Below are positions 47,001 through 58,393 of a stretch of DNA of 64,000 nt, piece after piece. Below the pieces are notes generated by a model, which saw only the letters and a program-made list of their open reading frames with translations, searched no databases and had not been told where the DNA came from. Made by a program: the position numbers and the translations under genes. The stretch is taken from positions 23,007,789 to 23,071,788 of the forward strand of contig NC_037091.1 in assembly GCF_002994745.2 (NCBI RefSeq), given 5' to 3'. The stretch's first letter is position 1. Each line of letters opens with the position of its first letter. The stretch comes from Rosa chinensis (taxonomy: Eukaryota; Streptophyta; Magnoliopsida; Rosales; Rosaceae).

Positions 47001-48885
47001 AGATGCATGGTACAAAATTACAGACATTCTTTGTAAAGTAATTTTTTTTTCTTTTACTAGTTTCACATCAACTTCATTGTGTTAGTAGGCTTATTGGTTT
47101 TTGGTTATGTGATCATCAGGTGTTGTAAAATTTGACACCAAGTCAGGGACTCAGTTGAAGGCGAAATCAAGTACTCATTCATACACGCAGTACTTTGCAG
47201 AGTCCTTAATTGCGGAAGCAAAGAGAGATGATAAAGTTGTAGCCATCCATGCTGCAATGGGAAGTGGTACTGGACTCAACTTGTTCCAGAAACAATTCCC
47301 AGACAGATGTTTCGATGTTGGGATAGCAGAACAGCATGCTATTACCTTTGCTGCTGGCCTAGCTGCTGAAGGCCTTAAACCTTTCTGTGCTATTTACTCT
47401 TCGTTTCTTCAGAGGGGTTATGATCAGGTAAATAAAAAAAAATAGATCGAGAAGTGTTGCTATTATTTGGTAATCTAATAATTTTAAGTGGTGGTACAGT
47501 AATCTAATAATTAATGTAGTTTCAGTAATCTTTGGTTTTAACTTATTTTGTGGTGGTGCAGGTGGCTCATGATGTAGACTTACAAAAGCTCCCGGTGAGA
47601 TTTGCTATAGATAGGGCTGGTCTTGTAGGTGCAGATGGTCCAACACATTGCGGAGCCTTTGATACAACTTTCATGGCTTGTTTACCTAACATGGTGGTCA
47701 TGGCCCCTTCTTCTGAGAGTGAACTTATGCACATGGTTGCCACGGCTTCTGCCATAGATGATAGGCCTAGTTGCTTCCGATACCCTAGAGGAAACGGCAT
47801 TGGGTCAATTCTTCCACCAGACAACAAAGGAACCCCATTGGAGGTAAATCATTAAAGAGCATCTTCCCTATTTATATTTGTTATCTTGGTTACACACGTA
47901 TATTTATGTAGACCCAATCAGGAATAAAGCGCGAACCTGCAATCTATATATGGTTGAAATGCAAGGGTTATTTGCATGTTGTGTTTATACCCAAATTGTG
48001 CGTCATCAATTTTGTGAGTCTGCATAGTCGGTCCGCAAAGTCCGTTTCAGAATCATCCTCTAAAATTTATATTTTTTTCTATTATATTTATATCACATAT
48101 CATAATTCATTATATTGTTTTTATTTTTCTCCTTTACAAGCATGCTAGTGAGGTTCATATTCTGAACCTCTACATTCTTAGCTTAATTTAAACTCAACAT
48201 GTGAAAAAATTTATTTTGCTGACTTATATATATTCCCGAGCAGTACTATACGTAACACAAAATTTGATCAATTTGACAAGTCATCTATGCTTAATTATTA
48301 CTGAATGGCATGTATGCTAACTCAAACTCTGGAAAATAGGTTGGCAAGGGAAGGGTGTTAAGGGAAGGTTGTAGAGTGGCTATTTTGGGTTACGGAACAA
48401 TAGTACAAAGCTGTATAGCAGCAGCTGAGCTGCTTCAAGTTCTCAACATCTCCACAACTGTGGCTGATGCACGATTCTGCAAGCCTCTTGATGGAAATTT
48501 GATCAGACAGCTAGCTCAAGAACATGAGATTCTCATTACCGTTGAAGAAGGATCAATCGGAGGATTCAGCTCCCACGTTTCCCAATTCTTAGGCTTGAAT
48601 GGATTACTTGATGGCAAGCTCAAGGTAATATGCTTATAACTTCAAATTCAGACCTTCCTGAGTGTTTGAGAGTATCCATGCTTAGTTTCTTGATTGCTTT
48701 TGTTGTTACAGTGGAGGTCTATGATGCTTCCTGACAGATATATTGAACATGGATCTCAGAAACACCAAACTGAAGCAGCAGGGTTGAGTTCCAGGCATAT
48801 TGTAACAACTGTGGTGTCACTCTTAGGTGAACGTAAGGATGCCCTTCACCTTCTCAACTTTCGGACCAATACTACAGATAGCTAG
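44065..48885 (+). CDS. DXS2: 1-deoxy-D-xylulose-5-phosphate synthase, probably type 2 (ten exons)
   Basis: Exons: 44065-44211, 44493-44690, 45125-45289, 45385-45535, 46360-46631, 46736-47009, 47120-47427, 47562-47843, 48340-48624, 48712-48885. Every junction is GT-AG and in frame; the product is 751 aa, a little longer than the usual 710-725. The enzyme condenses pyruvate and glyceraldehyde-3-phosphate in plastids, the first step of the MEP pathway to isoprenoids. Residues 1 to about 60 are Ser-rich, like a transit peptide. The thiamine-diphosphate motif runs from GDGAMTGG (240-247) to N270; the catalytic Glu is in IAEQHAIT (E473); [15 protein letters not shown] starts at 522. The type 2 call rests on [20 protein letters not shown] and [19 protein letters not shown], which differ from housekeeping DXS1. 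Type 2 genes are often induced in secretory or mycorrhizal tissue. Intron 4 carries a small [12 protein letters not shown] replaces the usual GDGAMTAG. Confidence 0.95.
45726..45746. repeat. (TA)n microsatellite in DXS intron 4
   Basis: A pure TA run of about ten units, 75 bp before the MITE in the same intron. Confidence 0.9.
45822..45990. mobile_element. hAT-type MITE (169 bp) in DXS intron 4
   Basis: Ends GGGGAGTGAAATCCACACTC (left) and GGGGAGTGAAATTCACACTC (right, reverse complement), with the inverted similarity extending through CCATTTTACAAT. The 8-bp duplication TATATTTA stands at 45814-45821 and 45991-45998, the length made by hAT transposases. Non-coding. Confidence 0.88.
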
Positions 48886-49360
48886 TAATTAATAGTCAGA
48901 TATGGAAGACAAGGCCCAGCTGCTAATTTACGAGGTCAGCCGAAGTGTAGGACCACAAGGGTAAAGCCCAATAAGAGTTGGGCATTAGATGACCAATAGC
49001 TATTTTTCTCTTTCTTGTAGAATTTCATTTCATGATCCACTAGCTAGCTTGTCCGAGTTCGTCTGCTTAAACCTATAAATAGACTTGTACGTTCATCTCA
49101 CTGTTGGACTGATCAATTAAATTCAGGCATGACTTGCTAGATTGTTTATGGCCTCAGTCACCTTCAGGTTGACCGCTTATGTTAAGTTACAGATACTTTT
49201 CCAATGAAATCATTAGCGTAATTCATATCTAGAAAAATTAAAGAACTTGAGTTCCGTAAGGCCTGGCCTTTTCCATTCAGATGTGTCCGTTGGTATAATT
49301 AGGGATCGGAAAGGAAATAAAAAATGAGATATGACTGGAAATTGACTCCCTCATAAAGCC
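48886..49360. other. DXS 3' flank
   Basis: Likely 3' UTR and downstream DNA up to the Copia 2 insertion. No ORF. The retrotransposon starts only about 480 bp after the stop codon. Confidence 0.6.
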
Positions 49361-49365
49361 TGAAT

Positions 49366-49544
49366 TGTTGTAGGAGAATTGTAATCGTGTTTATTATTGA
49401 TAATAGGAGCCCTTTATATAGGGAGTTACAAGGTACACAATAGGTAAAAAAAATCCGTATACAATTGAATACCTAGAACACTTTCCTATTACAACTCTAA
49501 ACCCTAGTTTGTAGAGGCACACATTATGTCGACATCCTTCAACA
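49366..49544 (-). repeat. Copia 2 3' LTR (left copy)
   Basis: A 179-bp repeat from TGTTGTAGGAG to CATCCTTCAACA. It is preceded by TGAAT (49361-49365), which recurs at 55353-55357 after the other LTR. By eye about 7 differences from the right copy. The inner flank AGAGGGAG (minus strand) is the polypurine tract. Confidence 0.92.
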
Positions 49545-49559
49545 CTCCCTCTTGTGCCG

Positions 49560-51548
49560 CTCAAATTTGGTGATGACGTTTTGATTGTTGCCTCGTTAAA
49601 AACCTTGCCAGGTAACAAAAACCTTGTGGGACAAAAATAACCCTGATCAAAGGACAAAAAGAGCACAACACGTCATTCACTCTTCGAGATCGAATATGTA
49701 GACATCATGCCTCCCCCTGATGTCAATATCCCCCCCCCCGATTGCTACAATCATGGGAGTTCGGATAACTTTCTCAATCCGATGCTCTTCACATGTTTCT
49801 CGAAGGTGGATTTTGGTAACGACTTAGTAAATAAGTCCACTACATTATCCTCTGATCGGATTTGGTTCACTTCAATATTTAGAAATGCTTGTTGTCATTT
49901 TGATGGAGGGGAGGAGGAGCACGGAAGGTGGCATTTTGCCTTGTGGGGTCCGATCCCACACTTCCGTCATCTCTTTTCTCTGTAGGGATAGAACAAACCC
50001 ATATCAATCGTACCTCTCAAATATCGAAAGATTGTCTTTATACCAATCTAATGGTGTTGCGTTGGCGCGGGGCTATATCTAGCCAACAAGTTCATAATAA
50101 TTGAGGTGTCCTGTCTTGTATTGTGCTAACTAAGTACAATAATGCGCCTATTGTACATAAATAAGCACTTCTGCTATTAACATGTCTTCGTCATCATCCC
50201 TGGGACGAAACGGATCCCTTTTAGGGCCAAGACTACGGACGACCATGGTGCATCTTTGACTTTATCAAAAATGCCTCTTGACACGGTATACAAGTTCTGA
50301 ATTTAGACAAAACCGTGTTCTCCCAAGGTCATTCCTCTCAAACTCGGATTTCAGGTGTTCAGCGGTTTCCCTTAACTCTCAAGGGTTCCATAAACCGCGA
50401 CAATTGCAAATCCGGAACTTGTCATGGAAACGCGTGGGCATAGTTCATCATATCCCTTCCAAATCAAGTAGTCATTTTAGTGAGCATTTCAACCTCGTTG
50501 CAAATGCGCTTCGTGGTCTAGAGCCACTTGACTTGGGTTAATAAAGTCCACAAGAACCTTCATTATATTATGTATCTAGATCCCCATAGATATACGTAGT
50601 GACCACATTCGTAAGTTGCATGTTCAATTATTTGGAAACTACCAAACTGACAAGGTAGTGGAGTGCAATGACATCCATTACGAGAGAATATGTCTTCTCG
50701 TAGTCGATTCCAGGGCGTTGTGAGAAACCTTGCGCCATAAGGCGAGATTACCATCTCTTTTTCTCATCACGCTATCTAACGAAGACCTATTAATGTCAAT
50801 AGGTTTTATGTTAGGAGGTGTTGGCATCTCAGGCCTGAAATCCTTCCTCTTCGTTAGTGAATCCAATTCAACCTGGATCGCATCTTTCCATTTAGGCCAA
50901 TTTTCTCTACGTTGGCATTCTTCAACGGAGTAAGGTTCGATGTCATTGGTCTCAATAATTCCACGTCCTCATGTACACTAGTGTAGTTCGTAGAGATCTC
51001 TATATTCTCAGAAATTGGTTCTAACATTGAGGCGTCCCCCAACGATGTCTCTTAGACATAACCACAATCCAAAATATTCTCATGAGACGGATTTTGAGTA
51101 TCAATGATCAATGGATCAAGTTGTGCCAAACTCGCTCTCTTCTTAGGGCGAGAATCCATCGAACGTATGGGTCTCTTACTCTCTCTAGCGGAACCCATGG
51201 CCTATGACGCCATTATGCCACCTTTGTGGCGTCACCATACTACCATCCATGGTACTGGTGCAGTACCCATCTTCTCTGGGTGGCACCATGTCCTCTTGTG
51301 GGGATATCAATCCTTGCAGGCATGTTTGCAGCAGGTATATGTGATCTCGTCACTTTTAGGGGATCAAGATGAGACATAGTGGGGACAGACCACGACAATT
51401 CATGTCGTTCCTGTTGAACATTGACGTTCTAATCTCCCCCTAACGACAGGAAGACTGTCTCATCAAAGTGATAATTCGCAAATCCAGAGAAATAGAGATC
51501 GCCTGGCAAGGGTTCTACATAGCGGACTTATAGTTGGAAACTCATGTC

Positions 51549-51589
<41 letters not shown>

Positions 51590-53000
51590 TTCGTTGCAAT
51601 GACTCATGTTGATGCGCTGTGGCGGCGCAATTGGCACATGAACCGCACACTTAAATATGCATAAATACGAGATATTAGACTCGAACCCAGTCACTAGCTG
51701 TAACGCAAATAAAAGTTGAGTAGCTGCTATGAGTCGTAGACGAATTAGCATAGCTGCATGCAATATTGCATAACCCAAGTGGAAATATTGGTGCGCATTA
51801 CCAATGTCCGGGCTACCATCGTAGTCGTTTAATGGTGACTTTTCCGCGAGACCAATTGGGTGTGTACATGGGAATATGATACTTGATATCAATACCCAAT
51901 GATATGCAATAGTCATCGAAAATTGTCGATGTAAACTATCTAGCATTATCAAGTCAAATTGACTGAATGGGATGATCTGGGTAGTGAGCCCGTAGCCATA
52001 TGTTATGTGCTAGGAGTGTAGTATAAGCAGCATTACGAGTGGATAATGGCACAACACGTGACCAGCGTGTTTGCTTATCGACCAACACCATAAAACATCT
52101 ATACGGTCCGCAAGTTGGTTGATCAAATCCACATAATTCGCTTAGATTCTTTGTGAGAATGGAATTATTTCCTCAATCTCCTTTGCATAGGATGATCTCA
52201 ATCCTAAATAAAAGGCTTTACAGAACGAAACATGGGCTTTATAATCAACCAATGAAGGTTTTGGTTAGGTCATAATGTCACAATAGACTTGAGAAGTAGA
52301 GAGAGGAGTTTATGGCGTCAATGCCATGTATTTGCCGCAGGGGGTAGGCGGCGCAGGCCATGTATGACCTGTCTTTGCACAATCATGGCTCCATGAGGCG
52401 CATGTGCAGCTCCTCGAACCAATTCTTGGTTCTTACTTTTCTTCGTTCTGAAAATGGATGTCCGTGTAAAGTCTTTAATACACGGATCATCATGTCAAAG
52501 CCTATATGTGTCAAAATCCCATAAGTCGTCTCTCATGACATGGTTGGATTCAATAACTCAAATAGTGGTTGCATACAACCCGCTAGAGTGACACATAAGT
52601 TTTTCTAATACTCGTTTATGTCCATAGTCATTAGAGGTGATGCAAAGGAACTCTGTCCATTCTCATAATGTGTTTCCACATGAAAACCATTGGCTCTTAT
52701 ATAATAAAGTTCGAATTAAGGTATGTCCAAGACATTAAGTAAAAGAATTGACACTTTATTAATAGCCAATGATTACATCAAAGTTTCCAAAATCTAATCC
52801 AAAATAAAATCAAAGTAAGACACATTGTAGTCACTATGTCCGTTTGGTTACTCCAATCAAATACGACCAGGAAAGTAGAGAGAGATGTTGGTGGAGCAAG
52901 ACTCTCTTAAGTACCAATAATCTCAATGACTTTCCTAGACATCACATTTTATTGGGTTCGCCACATAAGAAAGAGTTAATACAATTGTCATTTATTGACT
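49560..53000 (-). pseudogene. Copia 2 pol remnants
   Basis: On minus: integrase-downstream sequence at about 51950-51600 (HVPIAPPQRINMSH), the reverse transcriptase N-terminal part at about 50890-50690 (LTKRKDFRPEMPTPPNIKPI, then SPYGARFLTTPWNRL), and sequence matching the Copia 1 RT C-terminal/RNase H end at 50200-49800. Frames are broken throughout, and no complete catalytic box is readable. The same landmarks occur in the same order in Copia 1, supporting a shared family. Confidence 0.8.
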
Positions 53001-53079
53001 AAGGCAAATTGCCATTACAAAAGTTATTGGAAAAATAAAAAGACTATTCGAAATAAAAATCTGCGGCATTTTGTCTTCA

Positions 53080-54057
53080 TCGCCAGATTTAAAGTCTTTT
53101 TGAACTCGATGTCTTGATTATTGTGAGGCAGCTACCTTCTTAGGTACATTGCAAACTCAGGCCCATTGATCAGACGTTCCATATCAGAAATAGATACCAT
53201 GAAGAGGATTCTCCCTTGATTGAGGCGCATTGGTGCAATGTGCATGGTCCCTAGGACCTGAGGCGTTGGAAGATTATGACCATGACCAACGTTGGCTCTA
53301 TAGTTTCCAACCCTTAGTCCCTCAAAATCACGGCTCTTACTGTGGCGTGATTGTCGCCTTTGGTGACTACCTTCATGAGCATTTCAATCATATGGATCAT
53401 GATGTCTATGGCGACTTTCTCTAGCCATGGGATGATGCTCTGGATAGCTATCTTGAAGCCTATCAATTTCTCTTCTCACAAGCTCGTTGTATTGCCTTTC
53501 AGCAATTTCCATAGCTTCAATAAGCTTTTGAAAGCTTGTGATCCATCTTGCATTTATATGAGTCCGAAATAAATCACAGGATCTCATAGCATAGACAAGG
53601 AAGGTATTGAGGTTTTCTCAATCAATTGTTCTTCTGTGATCGTCTTACCACAGAAGCGCATCATTCCTGTGATGCGGAGAGCTTCCGAATAAAATCGTAT
53701 GACTGTATCAAAGTCAGAGAAGCAAAGATCATTTCATTCTACTTCTAAATTCGGAAGGATGGAGTCATGAACATTGCCATGACATTCATGAAGTGCTTGC
53801 CAGAGCTTTATGGCACTATCCTCATTCATGAACTCAAACTAGAGGTCTCTATCCATATAACTCATCATTAGGGCAAGTGCCCTGGAATTGTCAATCTCAG
53901 TTTGAGGGTATGGAGCAGTTCCTTCAGAACAAAGCTCTTGGATTGTGTGCAATAGATCACGGGAAATAAGATGGAGCTCAACGTCCTGAGTCCACAATAT
54001 GTATCTTTTGCCTGCATAATCCAATGGAACAAAATCGAGTATGTTCGAGTTTGACAT
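53080..54057 (-). pseudogene. Copia 2 gag
   Basis: From the ATG at 54057: MSNSNILDFVPLDYAGKRYI, then LHTIQELCSEGTAPYPQTEI and LALMMSYMDRDL, a stop, then FEFMNEDSAIKLWQALHECH and LRITGMMRFCGKTITEEQLI. This is the UBN2-type Copia capsid, parallel to Copia 1 gag. At least four in-frame stops occur, and I could not find the CCHC knuckle that Copia 1 keeps. Confidence 0.8.
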
Positions 54058-54429
54058 CTTGAAAAAGGGTGAAACAAGAACGAATTAGTTTCGGAGCTAA
54101 ACTTCCACGAAAACTAATAATAATAAGATTTCCGAGCTATGCTACCAAGAAATCAATTTCCAAGAATAATTGGATTAGACCAAACAATGATGTTTTAATA
54201 TGGTCACAATTTGATGCTTACGGACGCTCTTAGTACAAGCATTGTGAACGCTCTTAGTTCACACGAACGCTCTTAGTTCGTTTAATTATGAACACATACG
54301 AATACTCTTAGTTCGTTAAGCGTGAATCCCCACAATTCCGCTTTGTTAAATATCAAACTCATTAGGCAACATATATTCCAATATTTGCAGAAAATAAAAG
54401 GAATTTAAATACAAGAAAGCAGCAACCTT

Positions 54430-55174
54430 AATTATAAAAACTTACGTGATTGTTCTTGGCTTGAAGACACGCGCGTGTTGATGCAGCGTGTAGCTAAATT
54501 AGGATTACTGGAATCTGGTCTGAAATTGGCAGTTGGTGGCTGCCCTTCTCCCTTCCTTTTTTTTTCTTTCTTTTTTTTTCTTCTTTCGGGCCCAGCCCTG
54601 CTCCTTCCTTTTTTTTTTCTTTCTGGCCCAGCCCTGCTCCTTCCTTTTTTTTCTTTCTTTTTTCTTTTTTTTTCGGGCCCAGCCGGGTCCCCTTTTCTTT
54701 TCTTCCCCTTTTTTTTTTGGTCTTTCTTCTTTCTTTCTTTGCGTCTTCTTCTTCTTCCCTCTGTTTTCTGAATTTTTTTTTCTTTCCTGCGGGGGCTGCA
54801 GCTAGCGGTGTGGCTAGGTAGGCTGGCTACGGCTTCCGGGGCTTCTGGGCTGCTCGGTTGCAGGCATGCGCTGCTGTTGGGATGTCTGCAGGTCGGGCTG
54901 CTGGGTTTGGCAAGGCACGGGGCAGGAGGCAGCAGGTGTTGCGGGGTAGCAGTGGTGCCGGTGTCTGGGCGCGGGGGCGCTAGGGAGGAGGCCGGCCGGG
55001 CTGGGCTGCTGGGTTTGCAGGTATTGCTGGAGAGGTCCGGCCGGTGAGGTGAGGTCGGGGTGGAGAGATTTTTTTTGTTTGTTTTGGGTTGGCGGCAGAG
55101 AAGAAAAAGGTTTTTTTTTCTTCTAGGGTTTTTTTCTTTTTCTGAAGCTAGGGTTAGAACTCGTGCTGATAACG
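54430..55174 (-). other. Copia 2 untranslated leader with T-rich / GGGCCCAGCC repeats
   Basis: Between gag and the 5' LTR lies a leader in which CGGGCCCAGCCCTGCTCCTTC-like units recur about three times (54585-54720), separated by long T-runs on + (A-runs in the element's sense), followed by a G-rich block to about 55060. The plus-strand ORFs read here are low-complexity chance frames. Confidence 0.6.
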
Positions 55175-55352
55175 TGTTGTAGGAGAATTGTAATCGTGTT
55201 TATTATTGATAATAGGAGCCCTTTATATAGGGAGTTACAAGGTACACAATAAGTAATAGAATCCGTATACAATTGAATACCTAGAACACTTTCCTATTAC
55301 AACTCTAAACCCTCGTTTGTAGAAGCACACATTATGTCGACATCTTTCAACA
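55175..55352 (-). repeat. Copia 2 5' LTR (right copy)
   Basis: TGTTGTAGGAG to CATCTTTCAACA, 178 bp, followed by the TGAAT duplication. Confidence 0.92.
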
Positions 55353-55725
55353 TGAATAGAATTATCTAGTCAGGGGTGAAATTCTATTTTCATTTCTCAA
55401 TGTTAAAGGCAAAATTACATTAATTATCCCTCTAAAAAAATTATATTCCCCCACCAATATTCCTTATAAGTTGATATGTACTTTAATTAGTAAAAAGGCG
55501 TTATTAAAAATTATAATTTTATATTTCATTCTTATAACTTACCAAACACTACAATAGAAATGGAAAATTAATTCTAGAATTTATTTTCCAGTAATGTTCC
55601 AAACAATCACATGGAAATATAAAAACATATTTCATTCCATATCGGTCTGGAAAAGAAAATAAATCTTTCCTATTTTACATTCCTGCTAACCAAACGGGGC
55701 CTAAAGGTAATCTAAAACCTCTTAT

Positions 55726-56079
55726 CACTACTAGCAAAACAATACAGAATCTATGGGTAATAAGACTTTCTCACACAGATTTCAGTGTGTGATGACTTTT
55801 ACCCACGGTACACGCATAGATTGAGTTGCCGTGTGGTTTGAGTGGGGTAATACTCATCTCACACGGATTATTTTGTCCGTGTAAATATTAGATGTGGGCC
55901 CCACTATTTTTCCATTAATATAAATTACCGTAATTGAGTGCAATCCATATGAACAACATTATTTCACACGGATTTCTGTGTCAAATATGTAAACTCTATT
56001 TCACACTGATTTCTGTGTCGAAACCTATAACCTTATTGACACAGATTTCCGTGTGAGATCCATGTACCCTAACTCTCAC

Positions 56080-56111
<32 letters not shown>

Positions 56112-56386
56112 TTTTATAAGAAAAGTTTAGGTAAGAGGGAGGCTTCCCTACACTACCAGGATCAGGACAAACCTACGAACTCAACCCAACAAGACTTACG
56201 AAACTGGCCAGTGTCCCAAACTAGCCCATTGGTATGGAATTATGCAGGACATTTTCTAGATTGCCCACTAAATGAGAGATTGTTGGTAGCGGGGATTGAA
56301 TGTGTGGGTTTACACCTCAAGTCCGCCCTTGCCAACTGAACCAACTCTCGTTGGCTAACTCTCACTGATTTCTGTGTGTAATAGTG
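55726..56386. mobile_element. Degenerate CACTA-like element hosting a SINE
   Basis: It starts CACTACTAGCAAAACAATAC and then has several copies of a CACACGGATTTCCGTGTGA-type motif in both orientations (55780-56065 and 56365-56380), like CACTA subterminal arrays. A candidate right end, reverse complement CACTATTACACACAGAAATC, ends at 56386. The two ends agree only over CACTA, and the flanking triplets (TAT and ACA) differ, so this is either a deleted element or two different ones. Confidence 0.45.
56081..56354 (-). mobile_element. SINE (tRNA-derived) with 12-bp target duplication
   Basis: CTAACTCTCACT occurs at 56069-56080 and 56355-56366. Read on minus, the element begins CCAACGAGAGTTGGTTCAGT, continuing TGGCAAGGGC, the pol III A-box-like head of plant SINEs. 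ACATTCAATCCCCGC may be a weak B box. It ends in a (TAA)n tail, seen as a TTATTATTA run on + at about 56081-56111. Confidence 0.82.
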
Positions 56387-56389
56387 ACA

Positions 56390-57180
56390 GCATTTAAAAA
56401 TATAAAAAAAATTTCTGACTAATTTGCAACTTGAACATAATAATACTTTAATTTATGAACAATAAATATACTTCAAATATTTACAATTAAGTGCACAAAT
56501 CCACAACTCAGGAATCCGGCGTTGACCACCGTTGACCTATTTCTTTGTCCGTTTGTGCATTTTCTTTTCCTTTCTTCCTTCAATTGAATCTCCACCGAAG
56601 GTTCCGAATTGGCCTTTGACTTCTTCATACCAAATGTTCCTCCATGAGTGTAGATCCTCTAGGTAAAATTTCAGAGCTTAGTTCACCGTAGTTTGGCAGG
56701 AAATGCTGCCGGAATACGTACAGGTCCGGTTTTGCAGTTTTCGTCTTTTAGTCAGAAATTTGTGCCTATCTTTTGAAGCCCTTCCACTCCGAAATAGCTC
56801 TTGCACTCTTCATAATAAATGATCATTAAGATGTCTATAATGGATCTGGAAAGTTTCAACTCATTTGAAGTTCATTTTGTCGGCCAGTTTCTCCTAGCCG
56901 GAGTAGGAAAATGTGCTAAAGTTGACTTTTTAGTGCATTTCCAAACTTCTCCATCATTTCCTAGCATGATAAGGAAAACATAATAAATATATATAAATAA
57001 ACACAAAGATTAAGTAAAAGTGAAAGATTAGGGGAATAATTAGTAGGTAATTATGGACCTAACAAGAGTTATTCTCTTATCGCCTACGATAGTTATTAAA
57101 ACTATTAAGTGTTTTGATTTGATTCAAGGCCAATAACTGTGGCCTAAAATATAGTATTTCATTCCGATTTGGAAGCAGTG
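56390..57180. other. Intergenic, nothing recognised
   Basis: AT-rich and non-coding. The later part (from about 57000) may already be the LTR of the element whose end is at 57641. Confidence 0.4.
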
Positions 57181-58393
57181 AACAACCTATATATAGAGGC
57201 TAAGACAGAACAATAAAACACAACTCTTCAATCAACCAAACAGATTATCAAAGCCTTTCCGGAGCACACCTACCTGCAACCTAGTTGCAAACCAGCGAAG
57301 CAAGGGTAATGCCCTCGCAACCCAGCGAAGCTAAAGTCACGCTTTAGCAAACCCTGTGCTTTCTCCCAACTTCCCAGTGATTGTTCTGCTTAGTCTACAA
57401 TACTAAGTATCGATTCGGTAAATGCAAGAGATTACAACCAAAGCCCTTATCCGTAAGGCAAGAAGTCATTTTGCAGAAGGCAGAGAAAAGAACCTTGTGA
57501 CGAGGTTGGTGCTTTCCTCGTCCACAGCATTTGAAAAGAAGTCAGGTCAAGAGATTCTCCAAAGACTGCACCCCAAGGTGCTGGCACGCCTGCACACTCA
57601 AAAAAGACAGTTTGCACCCAGACTGATTTTGGAGCCAAACATTTTGGCACGCCCAGTGGGACTTACACCAGAGTCTTTTTGTATTCACCATCATTGGGTT
57701 GCCAGGGGAAGATCTTTACCAAAGGAACTTTCTAAAGTGACAAGATGGCCAATGTTGCCACCACTGGCAATACTGACATTGATGATGAGTTCGAGTCTCT
57801 CCCCATCCCAAAGGGTGATAGCATCGACGAATGACTCAGCATCCTTACGGTCAATAGCGACAAATATCGGAGGCAGCTGGCCACGTCGATCGCGAGGACG
57901 GAACAGCGTCTTCGTGACTTCCCAAAAGCAAAGGGAGCAGTGCGCTCGAGAAGCTGATCAATGCGATCGAGAGCTTACCTAGTGGAGGAAACAATATCAA
58001 CATATCATGGATTGTATAGTGACCCAGCGCAAGACCGCATCGGAGTTCGCGACCTTGCGCAAGGAAGATTCCATCTTGGCTACTCAAGTCGATTCACAGC
58101 AAGGTGAATTGGAAAGTCAAAAAACTGCTCGCGAAGAGGTCGTTTCTTAGACTAACTTGCCTATAGGTGGAAATCCACCTAAGGGTCTCATTGGTGAGTC
58201 ACAGCCTTACACAGAGGCTGTGCACGGAAAAGGTCATCAACAAGAATGTTCTTCTGACAATACAATTGTCTCTGAACAAATATCTGATTTCTCCACTGAT
58301 CAAGCCAAATATGTAGCTACTGATCAGATGCATGGGGGGCAAGATGCAGACCAAGTTGATTCCCATGATGATACTCTAAAAGCAAGCGCATAA
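57180..58393 (+). mobile_element. 5' part of an LTR retrotransposon (LTR end, primer site, broken gag)
   Basis: An LTR-like end AGCCAAACA at 57641 is followed at once by TTTTGGCACGCCCAGTGGGA, a primer-binding-like string common in plant Gypsy-type elements. A 29-codon ORF from ATG 57745 (MANVATTGNTDIDDEFESLP) stops at 57834 and continues in other frames with Lys/Arg/Glu-rich, coiled-coil-like text, as a decayed gag N terminus would. The ORF at 58157-58393 (HGKGHQQ, STDQAKYVATDQMHGGQDAD) is rich in His, Asp and Gln like the ORF at 60336. The LTR start, any pol and the second LTR were not found. Confidence 0.5.

Larger units (their letters stand above)
49366..55352 (-). mobile_element. Copia LTR retrotransposon 2, downstream of DXS
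   Basis: Both LTRs (178-179 bp), the 5-bp duplication TGAAT, a polypurine tract at the left LTR and CGTTATCAGCACGA next to the right LTR are all present. The 5.99-kb element is therefore structurally complete in outline, on minus. LTR identity is about 96 percent by eye, so it is younger than Copia 1 (about 90 percent). Gag and pol remnants resemble those of Copia 1 in order and wording but are full of stops. A (TA)n run interrupts the pol region at about 51555-51586. Confidence 0.93.

Noticed and set aside
54475..55047. ORFs rich in Phe/Leu/Ser that could pass as membrane proteins
   Set aside because: They are translations of T-homopolymer tracts in the Copia 2 leader, on the strand opposite to the element.
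55726..56386. A complete CACTA element with paired ends
   Set aside because: The two candidate ends agree only over the first five bases and the flanking triplets differ, so completeness cannot be supported.
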